From NCBI GenBank assembly GCA_904501845.1, contig CAJGCH010000009.1, positions 1 through 24,144 on the forward strand: DNA of 24,144 nt, read 5' to 3'. The notes under the pieces are model-generated. The model was not told the DNA's origin. It was given only the letters and a program-made list of their open reading frames with translations, and searched no databases. Below are positions 1 to 6,579 of this stretch, piece after piece (positions within the stretch are counted from its first letter, which is position 1; each line of letters opens with the position of its first letter). The stretch is from an uncultured Bacillaceae bacterium (GTDB taxonomy: Bacteria > Bacillota > Bacilli > Bacillales > Pradoshiaceae). The position numbers were made by a program, and so were the translations under genes.

Positions 1-544
1 CTAAATCAGGCTCATACCGGTCCCCAGCTGTGATATAGAGCAGACCATCCGGCCCTATCTTCAGCCTCCCCCCATTATGGTTCGTGTCTCCAACAATTCC
101 ATCAAGAATGACCTTATCGATTTGCGCCTTTTCACCATCCACGATTAATCGCAGCACCCGATTTTGTATAGCTCCATCCTGCTCATAGCTATGGTAGACA
201 TATAGGAAATGGTTTGATTCGAAAGCCGGATCAGCGGCTAGACCCAACAATCCTCCCTCACCCTCACTAATGAACGGGGCTGGCAAGGATAAAAGCGGTT
301 CCTCAACTAGTTCTCCATCCCTAATGAGGCGCAGATTCCCTGGCCTCTCTGTAAAGAAAATATCCCCCTCTTCCGTAAAAGCCAATTCCCACGGTACATT
401 CAAGTTCTCTGCAACCGTCTCCAATTCATTTGGCCGGACTGTTTCATCAGAAGGCGGTGTACTATCATATATATCGGTTGGCACATTTGAGCACCCCATA
501 AAAGTTAGTAAAACAATCAAAAAACTCACCATCGACCTTTGCAT
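1..544 (-). CDS. PQQ-dependent sugar dehydrogenase-like lipoprotein (C-terminus cut by window edge)
   Basis: The first 181 residues of a soluble glucose/sorbosone dehydrogenase-family beta-propeller are visible; the rest lies beyond base 1. The N-terminus is a hydrophobic signal ending in TFMGC with Cys18, an imperfect lipobox that suggests a membrane-anchored extracellular protein. Family hallmarks are NVPWELAF (about 49-56), FFTERPGNLRLI (63-74), GEGGLLGLAADP (95-106) and NHNGGRLKIGPDG (155-167). His156 aligns with the catalytic base of soluble quinoprotein glucose dehydrogenase. The family oxidises aldose sugars with PQQ, but the substrate here is unknown. The ATG at 544 has a strong AGGAGAGGGG site 5 bases upstream. 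It starts 27 bases after the stop of the Cdd1-like gene on the same strand, so the two are probably co-transcribed. Family assignment is firm; substrate is not. Confidence 0.88.
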   Translation of the reverse strand, partial: MQRSMVSFLIVLLTFMGCSNVPTDIYDSTPPSDETVRPNELETVAENLNVPWELAFTEEGDIFFTERPGNLRLIRDGELVEEPLLSLPAPFISEGEGGLLGLAADPAFESNHFLYVYHSYEQDGAIQNRVLRLIVDGEKAQIDKVILDGIVGDTNHNGGRLKIGPDGLLYITAGDRYEPDL

Positions 545-571
545 GATTTCCCCTCTCCTCTGCTCTAATCC

Positions 572-1006
572 TCAAGATCTCGGCCGATCCATCGGGTAAC
601 CGCATGAATCTCGATAGGTTTTCCTTTCCTTTGTAAAGTCCGGCCATTCACGGCGGCTAGTCGGTTCATTCGCATGGTAAACGATGCATCTGATTTGATC
701 TTCTACACAGGGGTCCACTCGATGACCGACTCGGCTCTCATATAAATCGAGTAAATGGGCTGGTTCCTCATTCTTCACTTCGTCCAAGCAATTAAAACCG
801 AGATGGTGAACCATCATTTGAGCTGCGCGCGGGCCAATCGAGGGGATTTGCTGAAACTGGGCAAGCCCGATTAACACATCTGCCCGGGCTTGCTCACACT
901 CTAGCATTTCCTGTAGTTCATGCGAAGCCATTTGAGCGACTTGTTCAAAACTAATATGCGCAGCACGCAGCTTATGTTTTTCGAGTTCCGTCAGTGGCAA
1001 TTTCAT
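572..1006 (-). CDS. Cdd1 / 'pathogenicity locus' family helix-hairpin-helix protein
   Basis: A soluble protein of about 144 residues. Its middle part (IPSIGPRAAQMMVHHLGF) is a helix-hairpin-helix motif of the DNA-binding type. The surrounding sequence, including the Asp-Pro-Cys-Val-Glu-Asp segment and the C-terminal REWPDFT, matches the Cdd1 family (Pathogenicity locus, PF11731) as I know it. No biochemical role is established for the family; DNA binding is inferred from the motif. Two starts compete. The GTG at 1015 has AAGGA 7 bases upstream, and the ATG at 1006 has AGGTGA about 5 bases upstream. I prefer the ATG because the protein then begins MKLPLTELEK, as relatives do. It lies upstream of the sugar dehydrogenase on the same strand, and a terminator for pabBC separates it from the genes before it. 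Confidence 0.8.
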   Translation of the reverse strand: MKLPLTELEKHKLRAAHISFEQVAQMASHELQEMLECEQARADVLIGLAQFQQIPSIGPRAAQMMVHHLGFNCLDEVKNEEPAHLLDLYESRVGHRVDPCVEDQIRCIVYHANEPTSRREWPDFTKERKTYRDSCGYPMDRPRS

Positions 1007-1105
1007 CTCGCTCACCTTCCATTCCTTCTTAATTACCTTGCTAGACCGCTCTTTCGTTAAATATTACCACAACAATCAGAATTTTCTTGCAAACATTATA
1101 AATAA

Positions 1106-1148
1106 AACAGGTGAAGCAAACAAAAACATATGTTTTTCTCCACCTGTT
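1106..1148 (-). terminator. Intrinsic terminator after the pab operon
   Basis: AACAGGTG (1106-1113) pairs with CACCTGTT (1141-1148), and the interior holds a second palindrome AAAAACATATGTTTTT (1122-1137). On the minus strand the hairpin begins a few bases after the pabB-pabC stop (1152-1154) and is followed by TTTATTTATAA. It should end the minus-strand transcript. Confidence 0.75.
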
Positions 1149-1151
1149 CTA

Positions 1152-2873
1152 TTATTGGACAATGTCTACCTCTATCCATTTGCGGACACTATTAATCAGC
1201 CATACTTTAGAAAAATCTTTCAAATCTTCAAGATGCAAGATTTTCTCTTCAATTAAGCCGTCAAACAAAAGGCGCTCTCGGAAGGTTCCTCCGAGCAATC
1301 CGCAGCTGATTGGAGGAGTATAGAGCCGCCCGTTAATCTCAGCAACCATATTCCCGTTCGTGAACTCGGTCAATTCTCCTCTTTCATTCCATAGCAATAC
1401 ATCTAAGGCTGACGGGTTCGCACATCTGTGCTTTTCATATACAGACCGGTTCGTAGTTTTATGATATAAATATGGATTTTCACTTGATACAGGTTCCTTC
1501 GCTACAGCCGCTTTCATTATCCCTTTCAACGGTTCAACGGGAGCAATATCAAATGTGAACTGTCCATCCTTCTGACACAATACTCGGACCTTATAAATCC
1601 CTTCTTTATAGGGTTCTACTGCATCTTTCAAAGATTGGCGGATAGATTCCTCAGAAAAGGGGAAATCAAAGTAGTCAGCTGTCTTTTGCAGCCGATTCAT
1701 ATGCTCATCAAGCAAATATAGATGACCCTCCTCAAGCCTAATCGTTTCAAGCAAATCAAAATGGGCAGATTTCTTTCGGAGAATCGCCGCCTTAGCAACT
1801 GTTTCCTCATATTCATCTCCAGCTTCGGAATCCCATGTAATCCCGCCGCCTACACCGTATTCTGCCTTTTTAGTCAAATGATTTACAACAACCGTACGAA
1901 TCGGGACGTTGAAGACGGCCTCCCCGCTTGGTGACAAATAGCCTATGGCTCCGCAATAAACTTCACGCGGCTTCCCCTCTAGCTCTGCGATAATTTCCAT
2001 CGTTTTCACCTTGGGCGCTCCAGTGATTGACCCGCACGGAAACAAGGCTTGGAATATTTCCGGAAGTCTTACCGCCTCCTCTAGCTCTGCCGTTACCGTC
2101 GACGTCATTTGATAGACCGTCGGGTATTTCTCAATCTCAAAAAGGAACGGAACTTTTACGGTGCCCTTCTTCGCGATTTTGCTTAAATCATTTCGTAATA
2201 GGTCAACAATCATGACGTTTTCCGCCTGATTCTTTGCAGAAGCGGCGAGCCATTCCGCGTTTGCTCTGTCATCTTTCCATGTCATCCCGCGCTTGATGGT
2301 CCCTTTCATTGGGCGTGTCGTAATTTCACGGCCATTAATTTGAAAGAATAATTCAGGCGAGGCGGAAACAACAGTATAGTCCCCCATTTGTAAATAGGCA
2401 GAATAACGGGCTGCCTGGGCATTAGCCAAATCCTGATAAAATTTAAGCGAATCGCCTCTGAAGTTAGCATTCAGCCGCATTGTGTAATTCACCTGATACG
2501 TATCCCCATTCTCTATACGGCCCTTAATCGCGGAGATGGCTTCTTCATAACTCCCGCGTTCAATTGAAGGCATCCATTCAGTCACCTCATACTCACCTTG
2601 GGCAACCGGGGCAGTCTCTCCAGCTTGCTCATACAGCCCGAACCAGACTAGCGGCATCTCAGACGGTGTTGAAACAAGCGCAGGGTCAAAAGCAGGCGCA
2701 GCTTCATAGGATACATACCCCGCCGCATAATAGCCGTTATCAACGGCTGACTGCACCCTCTCCAAAATAACCGGGACCTCTTCTAACACATCAGTCGTGA
2801 GCACATGAGCAGGACTGTCGAACACCTGCCTCCTTACACTTTTATCTGGTCCGGCAAAATCGAATATCAGCAT
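1152..2873 (-). CDS. pabB: Fused aminodeoxychorismate synthase component I and aminodeoxychorismate lyase (PabB-PabC)
   Basis: A 573-residue two-domain enzyme for p-aminobenzoate, the folate precursor. Residues 1-370 form the chorismate-binding domain, with RPMKGT (187-192), GSITGAPKVKTMEII (281-295), YCGAIGY (306-312) and GGGITWDSEAGDEYEE (342-357). Lys190 in PMKGT is the lysine that marks aminodeoxychorismate synthase; anthranilate synthase normally has Ala there. Residues 373-573 are a class IV PLP domain (FDLLETIRL, then HKTTNR with Lys472 as the likely Schiff-base lysine, then LTEFTNGNMV). This matches 4-amino-4-deoxychorismate lyase, which releases pyruvate to give p-aminobenzoate. The start ATG has GAGGAG 8 bases upstream and overlaps the pabA stop by 7 bases, so the two are translationally coupled. 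PabA supplies ammonia to the first domain. No separate pabC is in the window, as expected for a fusion. Confidence 0.95.
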   Translation of the reverse strand: MLIFDFAGPDKSVRRQVFDSPAHVLTTDVLEEVPVILERVQSAVDNGYYAAGYVSYEAAPAFDPALVSTPSEMPLVWFGLYEQAGETAPVAQGEYEVTEWMPSIERGSYEEAISAIKGRIENGDTYQVNYTMRLNANFRGDSLKFYQDLANAQAARYSAYLQMGDYTVVSASPELFFQINGREITTRPMKGTIKRGMTWKDDRANAEWLAASAKNQAENVMIVDLLRNDLSKIAKKGTVKVPFLFEIEKYPTVYQMTSTVTAELEEAVRLPEIFQALFPCGSITGAPKVKTMEIIAELEGKPREVYCGAIGYLSPSGEAVFNVPIRTVVVNHLTKKAEYGVGGGITWDSEAGDEYEETVAKAAILRKKSAHFDLLETIRLEEGHLYLLDEHMNRLQKTADYFDFPFSEESIRQSLKDAVEPYKEGIYKVRVLCQKDGQFTFDIAPVEPLKGIMKAAVAKEPVSSENPYLYHKTTNRSVYEKHRCANPSALDVLLWNERGELTEFTNGNMVAEINGRLYTPPISCGLLGGTFRERLLFDGLIEEKILHLEDLKDFSKVWLINSVRKWIEVDIVQ

Positions 2874-3442
2874 GTTTTGCTCTCCTCAAAGAAATTATTA
2901 ATCATATCCAAGCCATACTCCGTCATAATGGCCTCAGGATGAAATTGCACACCCTCCACTTGATGAGTCTTATGACGAATGCCCATGATTTCTCCATCAG
3001 TGCTCAAAGCCGTCACTTCAAGACAATCCGGGAGAGTACAGCGGCTGACGATTAGAGAATGGTATCTCGCCACTGATAACCGGCTCGGCAAACCACGGAA
3101 GACTGATCTTCCATCATGACTGATTTCAGATACCTTCCCGTGCATCGGGCTCTTCGCCTTTACTACTTCTCCTCCAAAGAATTGTCCGATTAATTGATGA
3201 CCTAAACAAACACCAAGAATCGGAACCTTCCCGCTGAATGCCTCAAGAACATCAAGACAGATACCTGCCTGATCCGGATTGCCAGGTCCTGGAGAGAGCA
3301 GGATTCCGTTAGGGTTAAGCTTCTTTATATCACGGATTGTGCATTCGTCATTTTTCAAGACAGTCATTTCTTTACCGAGCTGCCTTAAATACTCAACTAT
3401 GTTGTACGTAAAAGAATCGTAATTATCTATCACAACAATCAT
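2867..3442 (-). CDS. pabA: Aminodeoxychorismate synthase glutamine amidotransferase (PabA/TrpG family)
   Basis: A 191-residue class I glutamine amidotransferase. It begins with the family signature VIDNYDSFTYN (4-14), has the oxyanion segment LLSPGPGNP (48-56) and the nucleophile elbow GVCLGHQ with Cys79, and closes the catalytic triad with His168 and Glu170 in FHPEA. It hydrolyses glutamine and passes ammonia to the PabB half of the next gene, whose start it overlaps by 7 bases. In many bacilli one such subunit serves both p-aminobenzoate and tryptophan synthesis. No trp genes are here, so a dual role is possible but not shown. The start ATG follows GGAG by 11 bases, a slightly long spacing. 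The stop of the S66 peptidase is only 38 bases upstream, so the three genes are probably one operon. Confidence 0.95.
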   Translation of the reverse strand: MIVVIDNYDSFTYNIVEYLRQLGKEMTVLKNDECTIRDIKKLNPNGILLSPGPGNPDQAGICLDVLEAFSGKVPILGVCLGHQLIGQFFGGEVVKAKSPMHGKVSEISHDGRSVFRGLPSRLSVARYHSLIVSRCTLPDCLEVTALSTDGEIMGIRHKTHQVEGVQFHPEAIMTEYGLDMINNFFEESKTC

Positions 3443-3480
3443 CTAAAACTAGTCTCCATATCAGTAGTATTCACTTGCTG

Positions 3481-4515
3481 TTAGCATACGCCCGATTCTA
3501 CTATACGAAACCTTTTTTGTTCACAATCAATTTCTGCCATAGCGCCATAAGGCATGATAGACATCGGGGCCGTATGGCCAAAACTCATATTATAGAAAAT
3601 AGGAAGATCGCAAAGACCAAACTCATCACACACAACCTCAAGGATGACTTCCTTATATTCCTCATAATATTGTTCATCATAGGGCTTGGCAAACAAAAGC
3701 CCAGCTGCATTCTCCAATATCCCCTGAACACCATAATTGCGAAGCCATCTTCGGAGCATATCAGGTGCAGCCTTCTCTTCTGACGTCTCAAAGAAAATCA
3801 GCTTCCCTTCCCATTCCGCTTTGGCTGGCCATATTTCGGTTCCCTTCGCCATTTCAAGAACTTCCATACAGCCGCCAAGCAGGCGGCCTCGTTTTATGCC
3901 AGTTCCTTGCAGAACTTCATAATGCCCATTAGGAAGCATCTTCCTCGGGCGCTCCTCAGCCCCTGCTTCCCAAGGGATGAATTCGCTTGTCCACTCTGCC
4001 GGTGATTCTACCTCTCCAATCGGCTCGTCTAGAAATAGCACCTTCCTCACCCATTTCTCCGTGTATTGAAAGAGCGCCCCATTTTCTGCAAACTCCGCCA
4101 GAATAGATGGACCGTAATAGCTCATGATTCCTGCTTTATAACAAATCAAGTGCGTAATGGTGGAATCAGAATAGCCGAGAAAGATTTTCGGATGATTTCG
4201 GATGGCCTCATAATCTACATATGGAATCATCCGAACGCTTTCATCTCCGCCAATACACGAGAAAATGCCTTTTATGGAAACATCCATGAAAGCAGCAGCC
4301 AAATCCCTAGCCCGTTCCTCAGGGTGACGATACACATATTCCTCTCCTTTCAAAGTATGAGGCAGCTCGGTTACTTTCAGCCCAAACAAGTCTTCCAAAC
4401 GGCTCTTCCCGCGCAGGTAGCGGGCGAGATACTCTGGTTCGCCAGCCATCCCGGACGAAAGGCTAGCTGTCACGACCCCGTCGCCGGCCCGTAATTTCTT
4501 TGGCTTTTGCAGCAT
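3481..4515 (-). CDS. S66-family peptidase, MccF / LD-carboxypeptidase-like
   Basis: A 344-residue cytoplasmic Ser-Glu-His hydrolase of family S66. Key elements (numbering from the upstream GTG at 4536; subtract 7 for the chosen start) are GYSDST with nucleophile Ser123, FFETSEE with Glu250, and SFGHTAP with His321, plus IFSCIGGDES at 91-100. No signal peptide is present. The family splits into LD-carboxypeptidases, which trim murein tetrapeptides, and MccF-type enzymes, which cleave processed microcin C-like aminoacyl-nucleotides. The length and the motif order look closer to MccF, but substrate cannot be read from sequence. The ATG at 4515 has GAGGAG 9 bases upstream and gives the usual family N-terminus (MLQKPKKLRAGD), whereas the GTG at 4536 has no clear ribosome binding site. 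It precedes pabA by 38 bases on the same strand. Confidence 0.88.
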   Translation of the reverse strand: MLQKPKKLRAGDGVVTASLSSGMAGEPEYLARYLRGKSRLEDLFGLKVTELPHTLKGEEYVYRHPEERARDLAAAFMDVSIKGIFSCIGGDESVRMIPYVDYEAIRNHPKIFLGYSDSTITHLICYKAGIMSYYGPSILAEFAENGALFQYTEKWVRKVLFLDEPIGEVESPAEWTSEFIPWEAGAEERPRKMLPNGHYEVLQGTGIKRGRLLGGCMEVLEMAKGTEIWPAKAEWEGKLIFFETSEEKAAPDMLRRWLRNYGVQGILENAAGLLFAKPYDEQYYEEYKEVILEVVCDEFGLCDLPIFYNMSFGHTAPMSIMPYGAMAEIDCEQKRFRIVESGVC

Positions 4516-4652
4516 TTCAATCGACTCCTCTGTCACAATAGTTTTCTCAATATTCCCATCTATTTTACAATTTATAAAGCGGTTATGGTATGCTTTTACT
4601 AGAATCTGTAGTCCTTACATAATGGAGCATACGAATACATAGTAATCATCGG

Positions 4653-4667
4653 GCTGCTTAAAGCAGC
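4653..4667. repeat. 15-bp perfect palindrome in a divergent intergenic region
   Basis: GCTGCTT-A-AAGCAGC sits between the divergent S66 peptidase gene and the DUF6612 lipoprotein gene, about 75 bases before the latter. No T-tract follows, and the stem would have a very tight loop as RNA, so a protein-binding operator is more likely than a terminator. No regulator can be named. The rest of 4516-4740 holds no gene or promoter that I can call with confidence. Confidence 0.35.
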
Positions 4668-4740
4668 GCTTCATTATACAAGCGGCACCTATTGGACATA
4701 GCAGTGCCGGCAAACGAACGAAAAAGGAGGAAGCGAATTG

Positions 4741-5586
4741 ATGAAACGAATCTTTTCCGCGTTGTCTGTTTCCGTACTCTCTATCGTTCTGCTCGTCGCA
4801 TGCAGCGACACGGCAGAGCCTGTGAGCGAAACGGAAAACAAACAAGCGAACAAAGACGCCAATAACCAATCAGAGTTAACGATTAAAGAAGTATACGAGA
4901 AAATGATGGATGCCTCAGAGGGCATCAAGAGCTTTGCCATGGACATGGAGATGGAACAAGAAATCATCGAAGGGGATAATGAGCCTGTTCCGACACAGTC
5001 TGCCATACACTCTAAAGTCGTGCAAGAGCCTATCGGCTTGGAGCAGAAAGTGAAAATGACGATCGGTGACCAAACGATGGAAACAGAGCAATACCTTACT
5101 GAAGAAGGTTTCTATATGTATGACCCCGCTCAAAAGATGTGGATGAAATACAGTGAAGGACATGAGGATTTAATGGCGCAAATACAAGCGGATTCAGGGC
5201 TGGATCAAACCCAGACGTTGAGTGAGCTCGAATCCTTCATCGAAGATTTTACGTTCCAGCAAAATGAGGATGAATTCATCCTCACATTGGATGCCGATGA
5301 TGAGAAATTCAATACACTAGTTCAACAGGAACTTACTTCAGGCTCCGTTGAAATGAACGATATTAAAGACATAGAAATCAATGGGGTTGAATATGAGATT
5401 TTTGTCGATAAGAAGACCTACCTTCCTAATCAAATGAATATCCTTATGAATATCAACATGTCTGCAGACGGGCAAAAAGTCACCCTTAAGCAGGATATTG
5501 ACACCGCCTATTCTGACTACAATTCAATCGATACCATCTCCATTCCAGAAGAAGCGATCAAAGAGGCTGTTGAGTTAGAAATGTAA
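4741..5586 (+). CDS. DUF6612-family lipoprotein
   Basis: A secreted lipoprotein of 281 residues. The N-terminus is MKRIF followed by a hydrophobic stretch and the lipobox LVAC with Cys21, then a Ser/Thr/Asn/Lys-rich linker to about residue 45. The mature part begins with the family pattern VYEKMMDASEGIKSFAMDME, contains a repeated Met/Glu-rich beta-strand pattern, and ends in TISIPEEAIKEA. This is the DUF6612 (LppX/LprG-like fold) family common in bacilli, which has no proven function; lipid or hydrophobic-ligand binding is only an inference from the fold. An AAGGAGG site lies at 4724-4730. It is 7 bases from a TTG (4738) and 10 from this ATG, so the true start may be the TTG, adding one Met. 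A terminator follows at once, so the gene is probably monocistronic. Confidence 0.85.
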   Translation: MKRIFSALSVSVLSIVLLVACSDTAEPVSETENKQANKDANNQSELTIKEVYEKMMDASEGIKSFAMDMEMEQEIIEGDNEPVPTQSAIHSKVVQEPIGLEQKVKMTIGDQTMETEQYLTEEGFYMYDPAQKMWMKYSEGHEDLMAQIQADSGLDQTQTLSELESFIEDFTFQQNEDEFILTLDADDEKFNTLVQQELTSGSVEMNDIKDIEINGVEYEIFVDKKTYLPNQMNILMNINMSADGQKVTLKQDIDTAYSDYNSIDTISIPEEAIKEAVELEM

Positions 5587-5604
5587 TAGCTGTTCTTAGC
5601 AAAT

Positions 5605-5635
5605 AAGCCCGTCATCCTAAATCGGAAACGGGCTT
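5605..5635. terminator. Shared terminator between convergent genes
   Basis: AAGCCCGT (5605-5612) and ACGGGCTT (5628-5635) form an 8-bp stem followed by a pyrimidine-rich run on the plus strand (TCTCCCTTTCT). It lies between the lipoprotein stop and the DUF1186 stop and could serve both strands. Confidence 0.75.
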
Positions 5636-5648
5636 TCTCCCTTTCTAA

Positions 5649-6434
5649 TTAATCCCGTACAGCAAACCAATTCTTTAGCTCCTCATGGATAGCTGTAATG
5701 GGCTTATATTGGTCCTCATCCAAAAACGTTCCATCATTGAAATGGCCCTCCACATCATCTCGGGATATGATGGCAGTGTTTGCTCTTCTTGATTCGAAAA
5801 CATCCATGATTTCTTCTTTCAGCTCCTTGAAATCAAGCTCCATGCAAGAATCAATCAATAACGTATATAAAATACCGGATTCATCTTCAAGGTGCCCCTG
5901 CAGAAGGTCATGATAATAATATTGAATCAAGTCTCTTGAGATCTTCCTTTGTCTCACTAAAGATGTGATGGCCTGAAAGCCAATACCTCGAATCAACTCA
6001 TCCAGCGACGTGTTATCAATCAAATCAAAAATAGCATCAAGTTCAGGGAAAGAAACTAAATCGTCCTCCATAATGGACAACCCGCTGTAAAGGCTCGCCA
6101 CTATCCGTCCGCCACAGTTCATTAACAAATCCCCATATAAAGCAAAGGCCAAGTCATCCGGCAATTGCAATGTATGTAAGAATGGATCAAACCCTTCCGC
6201 TGCTTGAAACTGACTCAGCAGCATCACGGCATAAATATGGTCAATACGCCGAGGCGGATCCGTGAATAGTTCTGGTGAAACAGCGACCTGTTTGAGGATC
6301 TTCACAAGGTCTGGGATGGCCTCATCTTGGCGATAAATCAGTTCATCCAAAGCTTCCTTCGGATATCTCCCTTGGTCATAGCGAATCTCCGCAAGCAGCT
6401 CCTGCATTGAAAGCGACCGCATCTCAGTCATCAT
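5649..6434 (-). CDS. DUF1186-family protein of unknown function
   Basis: A soluble, acidic, largely helical protein of about 261 residues. It matches the DUF1186 family (PF06685), recognised from LDELIYRQDEAIPDLV near the N-terminus, the HIYAVMLLSQF segment and the DLLMNCGGRIVASL segment. The helical repeats resemble a HEAT-type scaffold, but I see no catalytic motif and do not assign a function. There is no signal peptide or membrane segment. Several starts are crowded together (GTG 6440, ATG 6434, ATG 6431, ATG 6422). AGGGAG lies 5 bases before the ATG at 6434 and 8 before the ATG at 6431, so one of these is most likely; the GTG would overlap the binding site. It is divergent from the Ca2+ ATPase. 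An inverted repeat TTATCTG/CAGATAA (6445-6451 and 6469-6475) sits just upstream of its ribosome binding site. Confidence 0.83.
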   Translation of the reverse strand: MMTEMRSLSMQELLAEIRYDQGRYPKEALDELIYRQDEAIPDLVKILKQVAVSPELFTDPPRRIDHIYAVMLLSQFQAAEGFDPFLHTLQLPDDLAFALYGDLLMNCGGRIVASLYSGLSIMEDDLVSFPELDAIFDLIDNTSLDELIRGIGFQAITSLVRQRKISRDLIQYYYHDLLQGHLEDESGILYTLLIDSCMELDFKELKEEIMDVFESRRANTAIISRDDVEGHFNDGTFLDEDQYKPITAIHEELKNWFAVRD

Positions 6435-6444
6435 CCTCACTCCC

Positions 6445-6475
6445 TTATCTGCTTTATCATCATTTTAACAGATAA
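6445..6475. repeat. Inverted repeat upstream of the DUF1186 gene
   Basis: TTATCTG and CAGATAA (7 bp, 17-base spacer) lie directly before the AGGGAG ribosome binding site of the DUF1186 gene, in the divergent region shared with the Ca2+ ATPase. It may be an operator or a leader hairpin; nothing in the sequence decides between them. Confidence 0.4.
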
Positions 6476-6517
6476 TCATTCGTGCCCACCATCTTGCGCC
6501 GCTTCTGAAAAAATATA

Positions 6518-6577
6518 AGAATCCTCCTTTCTATGTTGGGATATGCTAACACCATCCATATAGAAACGGAGGATTCT
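6518..6577 (+). promoter_or_regulatory. Long hairpin that buries the Ca2+ ATPase ribosome binding site
   Basis: AGAATCCTCC-TTTCTAT (6518-6534) is complementary to ATAGAAA-C-GGAGGATTCT (6560-6577), giving 17 base pairs with a single bulged C (6567) around a 25-base loop. The 3' arm contains GGAGG (6568-6572), the ribosome binding site 7 bases before the ATG at 6580. If both arms are transcribed, the binding site would be closed in the folded message. No T-tract follows, so it is not a normal terminator. It could instead be a DNA operator. I see no conserved core of the yybP-ykoY Mn2+ riboswitch. Confidence 0.6.
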
Positions 6578-6579
6578 CA

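Noticed and set aside
270..599. Plus-strand open frame over the sugar dehydrogenase
   Set aside because: The minus strand encodes a recognisable signal peptide and beta-propeller motifs; the plus-strand translation is Ser-rich and matches nothing.
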